Origin: Sebastes aleutianus
Taxonomy: Eukaryota; Chordata; Actinopteri; Perciformes; Sebastidae
DNA: 64,000 nt
Direction of reading: 5' to 3'
Assembly (NCBI GenBank): GCA_916700875.1
Contig: CAKAKS010000067.1
Coordinates: 27,517,433-27,581,432 of the forward strand
Shown: piece by piece, positions 56,001-64,000 of the stretch
Layout: every line of letters starts with the position of its first letter
Position numbering within the stretch: the stretch's first letter is position 1
Made by a program: the position numbers and the translations under genes
The notes under the pieces: generated by a model
Seen by the model: the letters and a program-made list of their open reading frames with translations, nothing else
Told to the model about the DNA's origin: nothing
Database searches by the model: none

Positions 56001-58500
56001 GGAAGGAAAAAATGTTAAAGGAGGAAATGTCAGATGTAAAGACGGGATGACTCAATTCCACCTGACTCAGTCGGTACTGTATTACTGTACGGGTAGGGAT
56101 TAGCCCGACATGTTGTCATGGATTGGATTTACAGTTGCAGACGTCATTCTATATAATCCACAAAAAAACATCCCATATTGGGTTAGCTTTAGCTTTGCTG
56201 GCAAAAGCTAAGCTTTTTTCACTTTACCAAAAAAGATTAGGGTTAAGGTTTTCGGAACGCTTAAAACAAAATTTGCATTAAACATTGCTGTCCGTCCGTC
56301 CGTCCGTCCGTCCGTCCGTCCGTCCGTCCGTCCGTCCGTCCGTCCGTCCATCCATCCATCCATCCATCCATCCATCCATCCATCCAGGGCTGGACAAATG
56401 GGGGTAGAATTCGTCAGTAGTGTGTAACGCAGTCACTCTTACTAGACACTTTCGCAGGTGGCATATGTATATGTGTATATATACGGGACGGGGGGTTAAC
56501 TTGGCAGGTTAGGGACGGCCACTCGGTGGTGTGGGAGGATCCCCTTGTGGGACCTTGGGGGCATTTCCTATGTGGCGGTGTGCCGCGACCGGCTCTTGGT
56601 CAGCTTGGAAAGGCGAAGGTGGTTCGCGGCAACTCAGTGGTTGATCAGCTCACGTAAAAGGCGTCAGGGGTCTGCGGCGATGTCGGCAACATACTCGACC
56701 CGTCTTGAAACACGGACCAAGGAGTCTAGGACAATATATATATATATATATATAGCCTTTGTGAATATTTGTATCCTATTTATGTAGTCTTGATTTGGGT
56801 GTTTACGAGAGGTGGGACCAAGTCATTGTAAGTCACAAGTAAGTCTTAAGTCTTTGCACTCAAGTCCCCAGTCAAGGCAGGCAAGTCACGAGTCAAGTCC
56901 CAAGTAAAGTCAGGCAAGTCCAAAGTCAAGTCAAAGTCAAAGAGTTTTGAGTCCTAAACAATTCATAATGCGCTCTTCATCAAATGTAATGACATCTTAA
57001 CAGGGTAAAAACAAGGGAAAATATTAAGACAGGACGATAGTCTCATAAACTGGTCGATTTTTATCATTTAATGACGATTTGAAAAATCTAAAATCATGAC
57101 CCATCCCTAATCCCTTCATTCCTTTATCTGAGCTCTCCAACCTGCAGTCCCCTGAAGGTATGGTCCTGCACTCGAGTGATCTGGTTCCCGGCGAGGTACA
57201 GGATCCGGAGGTGCTCCAGGCCACGAAACATGTCTGGGGTGACCAGATGGATGAGGTTTCCATTGAGAGCCAGCTCCAGCAGCTGCCCCTGGCTGAGGAA
57301 CGCCCCGGGCTCCAGGGCCGAGATGCTGTTATTCTGAAGGTAGAGATAATGGAGGCTGCCGAGGCGAGTCAGGTCCTGAAGACGGATCTGCACCACAGCG
57401 TTGTCCTGGAGGAAGATGGTCTGCAGGGGAGACGGGGTAAATCTAATTAGTGGAGTGATCACAGGTTGATTGCTTTAGAGACACGGAGGAGGGGATGTGA
57501 TGTTTGAATTTGTGTTTTTATTTTATACAAGAAAGTGAGCGTGGCCTGTTGCTGTGCTCACTGAGTAGAAACATGTATTAACCATGAGGAGAGATTGCAT
57601 TACCAACGGGGCCACTGTTAGAGCTATCTGCGCTCACCGGGCTATGCAGAGCTTTGGATATATGTTAATGTAGGCAATACAAACAATGTGGAATGGTTCA
57701 GGATCGTCATAATAATGACTCTTGCAACGTGCTGCATTTTTTCCTTTTTTTGTGGTTCAGCTCTTTTGCCGAATGCTGCACAAATCACACAGACCTTGTC
57801 AGCAAACAAAAGAGTGATTGGAGCTACACGAGAGCTTGACCCGCAATGCATGGTGGTCCGCTTGATTGCTAATGTGCGTGCTATGGTGATGTCTTCAAAG
57901 AGGCAAACGCGGGGCCACGGGGTGAAGTATGATCGACGAGATAGACCTGCTGATTGAGGTTAATGGGACAATTTATGCGGGACATGCTTTGCATCAATAT
58001 TCATGAGCTGCGGTAATGTTGGGGGGGGCCTGAACCCGGGAGGAGAAGACGGTGTAATGTTAAACATCTTCTCAACAGATGATCAGAGGGTGTGCAAGAG
58101 TCACTTTCTGAGGAAGAATGAATAATTACACAGCCAGCGGCTCAGCCCCTCCCTCAGGCTTACATCAAAGAGGGTCACGGCGAATTGATTAACCACAATC
58201 ATTTCAGGGTAATAAGAATGGATCACAGAGGGAGTCAACTGATACAAAACCACTGATGCCGGAGGAAGGGGGAGGAAAGGGTCAGCTGCAATACACTGGC
58301 AGCTAGTGCCCTAACTTATTGTCGATTGGCTGACTGACCTCGGTGACAGCGGGGACACCCTTTGGGATTTCTTTGACCCCGAGGGATCCGCACTCCACTG
58401 TGAGGCTGTAGCAGCGGCAGCCGGAGGGGCATCCCGCGGACGGCCGAGGGACGAGGGCCGCGACGATCAGGACGAGTCTGGAGAACCGCAAGGGGACCAT
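53069..58500 (-). CDS. lrrc24: LRRC24, leucine-rich repeat and Ig-domain transmembrane protein
   Basis: Four coding exons on the minus strand: 58339-58500, 57142-57420, 55802-55970 and 53069-54315. These total 1857 bp and 618 residues; junctions are GT..AG and in phase. The start is the ATG at 58500 in the context GCCATGG. A signal peptide (MVPLRFSRLVLIVAALVPRP) is followed by a Cys-rich LRR N-cap (CPSGCRCYSLTVEC), about six leucine-rich repeats (FLQDNAVVQI, YLQNNSISAL, LALNGNLIHL, YLAGNQITRV, LHLQENSIEL, LDLSRNHLRT), an LRR C-cap (NPWRCDCALGWLRTW), a C2-type Ig domain (RVSCQASGYPQPQVTW ... AGRYECEAWN), a membrane segment near 461-482 and a 136-residue tail. RLQELHLQENSIELL and the C-cap/Ig junction fit LRRC24 best. 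It is about 100 residues longer than human LRRC24 (513), partly from a Gly/Val-rich insertion in the Ig domain. Confidence 0.85.
54316..55801. other. lrrc24 intron 3, nothing recognised
   Basis: About 1.5 kb between exons 3 and 4. A short phrase GTGCCCATTGTGGGACTAATTGCCC near 55470 resembles a LINE tail. ACCAAGCCGACATG-type phrases near 54430 and GTCGGCTTGGTGTGTC near 55078 are inverted and may be the ends of an unidentified element. Confidence 0.4.
56287..56386. repeat. (CCGT)n-(CCAT)n compound microsatellite (lrrc24 intron 2)
   Basis: About fifteen CCGT units pass directly into about nine CCAT units, as if one motif arose from the other by C-to-T (or G-to-A) change. Confidence 0.95.
56490..56732 (+). 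pseudogene. 28S rRNA fragment (D2 expansion region and following core)
   Basis: GCGGTGTGCCGCGACCGGCTC is the vertebrate 28S D2 motif, and CTCGACCCGTCTTGAAACACGGACCAAGGAGTCTAG at the right is the highly conserved core that follows D2. Between them lie GGAAAGGCGAAGGTGG and GGCGATGTCGGC, also in the expected order. The D2 stretch is about as short as in fish. Both borders abut TA-rich simple sequence. It is a single isolated fragment with no 18S, 5.8S or spacer nearby, therefore a dispersed rDNA pseudogene inside lrrc24 intron 2. Confidence 0.88.
56733..56755. repeat. (TA)n microsatellite bordering the 28S fragment
   Basis: Begins at the last base of the 28S-like sequence. Confidence 0.9.
56756..57141. 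other. lrrc24 intron 2 remainder with AAGTC-rich repeat
   Basis: 56815-56960 consists of repeated AAGTC/CAAGTCAAGTC words, typical of a degenerate hAT-like fish repeat; no coding signal. Confidence 0.5.
57421..58338. other. lrrc24 intron 1, nothing recognised
   Basis: About 0.9 kb without repeat borders; a G9 run occurs near 58019-58027. Confidence 0.4.
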
Positions 58501-58535
58501 GGCGGTTTCACGATACAACCTTCAGAGACAAAACC
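58501..58535 (-). other. lrrc24 5' UTR piece with upstream splice acceptor
   Basis: On the minus strand CTCTCTCCAG precedes GTTTTGTCTCTGAAGG and then the start codon, so at least one non-coding exon probably lies further right. Confidence 0.5.
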
Positions 58536-60468
58536 TGGAGAGAGGAAGAAACGAACGTAAGCATCAACTCAGTTACAACAACAAACCTTTTTCTTTTATA
58601 CCCCTTTCACGGTAATGTATTTCACCCTCAAAGCAAAGATTGACAGTAGCTGCAGATGTGTTGTATATGCAGATGGCTGTGAACTGGCAAGGGAGGATTG
58701 ATTAAAAAAAAAGCACGGGAACATAAGAGTATCTCCTTATCCCCCCGCCTGTTTTCCATTCAACTGTGTCTATTCAGTGGAATTGCCGCAGCTTCTATTA
58801 TGGGCTTCAATTAATTAAAGATGTGATAAAAAGATGTGCAGGTTGCCTCAAGGACCTCTCTGTTGTCTTTTTAATACATGCAAACACACTCCCTCTATTT
58901 CTGTCTCTCTCTTTGTCTTACAAAGACGCACAAATGTGCAGCAAAGAGACACCGTTTTGACCCCTTTAAATCTGAGAAAGCACGTTTACTTTCTCAAAAG
59001 AGAACCTCAAGTGACAACCAGCTCTAATCATCTGATCAAAAACATCCTGCTGCACCTTACAGCAATATCTTCCTTTGATATAAAACCCATCACTGAGCAA
59101 CTCATCTGTACACCTTTTTTTTTTTTTTTTATTTCTATACAGCCCTGGAAGGGATTTATTGTTCCGCCAGACAGTTTCGCATTGGACATCCAATATCATG
59201 CAGCCCAGCAGCGTTCGACAATAGTTCATCTGCGGCAGATCGCGTGGAGATACTGCAGCATTGGTTGGAGATAAAATACATGTTGAAATGTCACACTGAG
59301 CCCGTCACTGCTCCGGTGACAGCAGGTAGATTTATTGTGCTTTGCCGAGCCTGCCTGCCTCATTCTAGGGAATCTTCATCCAGTGGAGAAGCAGACGTCT
59401 CATTGATCCAATCTAAAGTCTCACATTGTTATAAAACATTCATGTGCACCCCTGGCCGTGTTTCCATACCCCATTAAGCCCGTCTGACTGAAAATTTCTA
59501 TAGTTTGCTTAAGGTTGCCGAATCACCCAGACAGATAATTGATACCATTTACATCTCGCTCGGAATGACTCGGAGATCATCTAGTTTATTAATTATCAGA
59601 ATGCACACAGATCTCATTACAGATGAGCGATGAAAGCGTGCCTGTGCCTGAAATACACTGTGACTGATAAATATTCAGTTCGCGGGGTGTTTGAACTGTT
59701 CTGTCAGATTGATATCAAACGCGTCTCATTTTGTAGCGTTCTAATCCGGACCAGTAATTTACTGCCTAAGCGCAAAAGCACTTATTTCAGCGGCTGACAA
59801 GTCGTTCTTGGCGCAGTCCACGCTGCATTATTAAGCAAATGAGCAATGAACTGGATTTTAATATTGCATGTTTGAGCGCATTTACCAGGATAGCCGGCTA
59901 GATTAATACAATGTGACCTACATAAGCTGTTCAATCGTCTTCTCTCAGCGAAAAAAAAAAACAGAGAGACACTTATTAACAAAAGCATGCCATTTCCTCT
60001 CCAGAGCTCTCCAAACAAGCGTGGAAAGAAATTATGTACTTCTATTGTTGGGGAGAGAAAACCACGAAAATTGAATTTTGAACAAGGCCTTGGTCTGTCA
60101 TTGAGCTTTTGTTACTTCTCGCAGTGAGATGACTTTTAAATAGCTTTGACTTGCTTGAGAAGTGTCAGAGAGGGAGACACTCGCCTGCCCCCCGGCTAAG
60201 AATACACACGGAACAGGATGCGCGGTCTGATATTTGTTGTTATATGAGCGCGACATCAATGCAAATGACACCCTGCCAGGTGGAGAAAATAGCTCATGCA
60301 TTTCTCATTTCAGTGTCTTTAAAAAGCCAGAGCGGCAATCGTGCCACGCAGTTCAGTGTTAGGACGAGGCTGATGAGATGTGGAGACGGGGATCGACCTA
60401 TGAGTTATCACGGTCTGCAAACAGAAAGGAGATAGCGACAAAAATAAAACATTCGGGGAGTCGTTTCT
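58536..60468. other. Upstream region of lrrc24, no repeats recognised
   Basis: This stretch is notable for lacking the repeats that fill the rest of the intergenic DNA. It could contain the first non-coding exon and regulatory elements of lrrc24; no particular site is evident. Confidence 0.35.
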
Positions 60469-60700
60469 TTAAAGAGGACCTATTATGCTGTGGTGCTTTT
60501 TCCTCTTTCCTTTAGTGTGTTATATAGTTTTTTGTGCATGTAAAAAGTCTGCAAAGTTAAAAAGCCCAAAGTCCACGCCAAAGGGAGTTACTCTCCGCCA
60601 CAGAAACACTGCTCCTGAACTGCCTGAAACACCTTGCTTTAAGTCTTGCCTTTTCTTCCGTAACGTGATGATGTCACCAAGTAACACATTTGCATAATAC

Positions 60701-61420
60701 TAGGGCTGTCCCGAATACCATTTTTTGGACTTCGAAGCTTTGATGAGAAGCATTCGAAGGTATTTGAAGCTTCGGGACAGCGTCGCTGCTGCACAACTGT
60801 ACACACAAGCACCTCTACACATATAAAGCGATATCTGTCTGAGAATAACTAATAATAAATCATGTTGAATATGAATCATGAATAATGTTGTGGAAGTATT
60901 CCTTATTTCATGGACTATTTGGGGATTTATACTTTATTATTACATACTTATTAGGGGCTGTAAATCAATTGAATTATGTAATCGAGATTAATCGCATGAT
61001 TGTCCACAGTTAATCACGATTGAAAATAATAATCGCACATTTTGTATCTATTCAAAATGTACCTTAAAGGGAGATTTGTCAAGTACTCAATACTCTTATC
61101 AACATGGGAGTGGGCAAATATGCTGCTTTATACAAATATATGTATATATTTATTACTGCAAATATTGTCCAGAAACCCTCACAAGTACTGCATTAAAAAA
61201 TATGCTCAAATGATAACATGGCAAACTGCAGCCCAACAGGCAACAACAGCTGCCAGTGTGCTGATTTGACTATGAGTTGCCCCAAACTTGTGATTATCAT
61301 AAAGTGGGTATGTCTGTGAAGGGAAGACTCGTGGGTACTCATAGAACCCCAGAAAGCATTCAGATACTGATTTTATGGTCGATTACCATGGCAACGGTCG
61401 AAGCATTTGGGTCAGCCCTA
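60701..61420. mobile_element. hAT-like MITE, middle layer
   Basis: Left TAGGGCTGTCCCGAATACCATTTTTTGG; right GAAGCATTTGGGTCAGCCCTA. Flanks CATAATAC (60693-60700) and CCTAATAC (61421-61428) agree at seven of eight bases. Confidence 0.8.
60953..61350 (+). mobile_element. AGGGCTGTCAA-family fragment, innermost layer
   Basis: Begins AGGGGCTGTAAATCAATTGAATTATG and stops inside the family (GGGTACTCATAGAACCCC). Confidence 0.75.
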
Positions 61421-63144
61421 CCTAATACCAGTTTAGCGGCTAGTTTGGCACACTCTAAAACAACCTAGTTAGAGCGGAGCTGGAGCTGAATCTGAAGAGT
61501 TTGGTTTGGTTGACCAATCACAACTGACTGGACCAGCTGAACAATCAGAGCAGGCTGGACTTTTCCAGGGGGGACTTTCCACAGAGAGTGAAAAGAGGTG
61601 CAGCAGCACAGCCGGTATTCAAGTACGTACCTGAAAATAAGCATAATAGGTCCACTTTAAATAATGCTGCAACCTGTCTCGCAGTATATGCGATACTATT
61701 TCATATTCATTTTGCCCTCACTGTGCTCATCTTTTGTCACACCGATGTGGGATTTCAGTGGTAAGAGGTCAATTTGTTCATTTCAGTCTCGGTAATCCTC
61801 TGCGGAACACGCGTAATCTGCACAATCAGATGCTCGTTAGCTAAGCCGCTCTCGGCACTGTCGACGATTTCGTAGAGGGGGCTGCTTTGTTCGCCGTTAA
61901 GAAACGAGGTCAGCAATATACATCTCTATTGACTGTGTAAAAATGTGTAAATAGGATGATTAGAGCGTAATGCTGTGTACATAGGACTGAGGTGTTAAAG
62001 GAGAGCGGCTGCAAAGACCCGCCAGGGCACATGCCAGTCAACAAAATACCAAAAGACATCTAATAAAATGCACATCACACAAAGCCTGTTCAGCATTCGG
62101 TGTCAGCATCTGCCTCCTAACATGCATCCACACACTCTGCAAACATTATTGTGTGCTGGACTCCAGCAGAGCAACTTGGAGTTTGTTTGTTTGGGCATTT
62201 CTGAAATTACAATTGTCTCTTTCTTCTTGACAGAGCTCTTTGTTTTCACGCCCCAAACAAATCATCCTCCGCTGAACAATCACGGTCTGTCTGGCCAAAA
62301 CATTAACAGCAGAGAAAATTCACAGCATACCACTCGCTGCTATGACTTCCTCTCTTAATTTTTTGTAACCAAAGAGGGTGGGAGTTGATGTGTCAGGAGG
62401 TGCAGCAGACAGTCAAGAGTGCTGGAGGCAGATGCAAAGTTCACATCCCTTTGCTGCCACCGATGCAGGTCGGCCTCATCCGTTGTTATGGTAACTCTTG
62501 TGATGAGGGAAAGTCTGCTCGCGGGGCCCGAAGGCCAGCTCGCAGTTTCCTGTGAGCCAGTGTTAGGCAAACAGCTCAACAGAAATAGAAGCTGTCATTT
62601 CCCGGGGAAAATTGCTCACAGGAGCTTGAGCTATGTGATGACCCCGAGCTAAATCGTAAATTCTCTTTCTCTTTCTCCCGCTTGAACTTTTCCCCCTCTC
62701 CTTTCTCCCCCTTTTTACTCTCTCCTCCCTTCATGGTTTCTCTGAAAGCCTCCCATCATTTTCCGCCTTTCGCCTCGTCTCTGACCTCTTTCTTCTCTCA
62801 TCCCTTGTCCTTGCGCGCTGACTGACAGGTGCTAAATCATTTGTCTCAGAGCATCCTTTTGTCCACAAATAGACTGAGGGCCGAGGCACGTCGAGAATAC
62901 TGTGGCACTAAACCAAGAGTAGCACACCGACTTTGAGCGATAGTCTCAACCGCGCTCATGAACATGCAGAGCACGCCTACGAAGTAGCACTTGTACACTA
63001 GCCACCAACATTTTCAGGGACACACACACTCTGACTGGCACTCACATGCTTATGCACTCGCACATCCTGCCCACTACCAGCAGCAGCCATCATCATTCAC
63101 AGACACAGACCCAAGTCAGATACAAACTGGCAGCCATAGAGGCG

Positions 63145-63152
<8 letters not shown>

Positions 63153-63182
<30 letters not shown>
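63153..63182. repeat. (CA)n microsatellite
   Basis: Uninterrupted CA dinucleotides. Confidence 0.95.
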
Positions 63183-63185
<3 letters not shown>

Positions 63186-63441
63186 GCACATATTTTTTGT
63201 GTCAGCGGTAAAGGAAGCTCTGCTCAGTTAATAAGCCTGCATTGATTTCTTTTACTTTGCCACTACTACTCTGTCCAGCTGGGCTCCGCGGTCATTGATT
63301 TTCACCGTGAAAGCAGATGTTGGGGGGGTGGGATTGCATTTGTGAATGTCTCTGTTGAAGAGAAACAAATGAGTGCATGTTGCTTAGATGCTTGTGCATG
63401 TGTGTGTGTTTCACTGTCATGCTACCTCAAGCAGAATCCCT

Positions 63442-63446
<5 letters not shown>

Positions 63447-63472
<26 letters not shown>
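63447..63472. repeat. (GCA)n microsatellite
   Basis: About nine GCA triplets, non-coding context. Confidence 0.95.
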
Positions 63473-63473
<1 letters not shown>

Positions 63474-64000
63474 CTCTGCCACTTCTCCCAGCGGAGCATT
63501 TGGTCTAAAACCCTCACTCCATCTCTCCGTGCTCAGACAAACTCGATAAATCTTTGCTTTTTAAGAGTTCACATGATAAACTGCTGTGACAGGTCAGTCT
63601 GCGGTGTCAAGACTGTTGTTGGTAACATAAGCCGGCCAGCAGAGAAGCTCAAAGGTTATTGATATAAACTGCACAGAGGCTCAACGCAACCCACAAACTC
63701 TTGATTCTGTCTTGGGCAATTTGATGCTTTACAGGCTGTAGCTGTGGTCTCTACCACTAAACACTTTTTTAACTCCATGCACAGTGAACAGCAGCACTAC
63801 GGAATGATTTAGAATAATGAACATATATTGTCTATTAAGGTCCAACAAGTTTTCGCGCTGTAAGTCTTGCGGTCCCAATTTGATTTGCGACTGATAATTG
63901 AGAAGTAAAAGCACGATGGCAACTTTATGACCACATAATCGATATCCATTTTCCACACAAGATTTACTTTTATGCACTCAATTGCCAGGAAGGCTGATTG

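Larger units (their letters stand above)
60469..61660. mobile_element. TTAA-flanked MITE, outermost layer of a triple nest
   Basis: Left TTAAAGAGGACCTATTATGCT; right AGCATAATAGGTCCACTTTAA: 21-bp inverted repeats with one mismatch, TTAA at both borders. Confidence 0.9.
61661..64000. other. Far-upstream region, mostly unique sequence
   Basis: No exon recognised. It contains a pyrimidine-rich stretch at 62660-62800, a (CA)n tract at 63153-63182 and a (GCA)n tract at 63447-63472. Confidence 0.4.

Noticed and set aside
57160..57450. Plus-strand 96-codon ORF
   Set aside because: Antisense of lrrc24 exon 2, whose minus-strand frame encodes clear leucine-rich repeats.
19523..61468. Recurring peptide MLALCKCMYIFIIGNQLTTQ and relatives in several places
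   Set aside because: Comes from the AGGGCTGTCAA-family repeats; frames are broken differently in each copy, so there is no selected protein.
1..64000. CRISPR arrays, bacterial operons or viral genomes
   Set aside because: No spaced identical short repeats, Shine-Dalgarno-led ORFs or viral polymerase/capsid reading frames; the gene structure is vertebrate.

Overview
This is a window of vertebrate nuclear DNA, almost certainly from a ray-finned (teleost) fish. Its genes are split into short exons with GT..AG introns, and they match vertebrate families. More than half of the window is intergenic or intronic sequence crowded with short non-autonomous DNA transposons, microsatellites and old LINE/SINE tails of the kind seen in percomorph fish. 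No bacterial or viral coding capacity was seen.

Layout. (1) 1-820, + strand: the last two coding exons of a transglutaminase. (2) 5088-10591, - strand: complete abhd4 in eight exons. (3) 11724-14398, + strand: complete dad1 in two coding exons, head-to-head with abhd4 across 1.1 kb. The dad1-abhd4 neighbourhood is also found in mammals. (4) 20812-26937, + strand: complete eight-exon type I membrane receptor of the CD300/pIgR-like (CMRF35-like) immunoglobulin family. (5) 26938-53068: 26 kb with no recognised gene, made of layered transposon debris, a TTCTA-type minisatellite and two short exon-like stretches (about 42731-42849 - and 45639-45926 +) that I cannot assign. (6) 53069-58500, - strand: lrrc24, an LRR-Ig transmembrane protein in four coding exons. 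One of its introns carries a fragment of 28S ribosomal RNA sequence. (7) 58536-64000: lrrc24 upstream DNA with a three-layer nest of transposons.

The genes do not form a pathway. DAD1 is a subunit of the ER oligosaccharyltransferase, ABHD4 is a lysophospholipase of N-acyl-ethanolamine metabolism, the CD300/pIgR-like protein is a leukocyte or epithelial surface receptor, and LRRC24 is probably a neuronal surface protein. The most useful observations are the structural ones: the 28S rRNA fragment, nested insertions with recognisable target-site duplications, a THAP-domain fragment inside a transposon-like insertion, and a microsatellite that serves as the polypyrimidine tract of an abhd4 exon. 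I found no convincing wholly new system. Exon borders were read by eye from splice signals and reading-frame continuity and may be off by a base or two.
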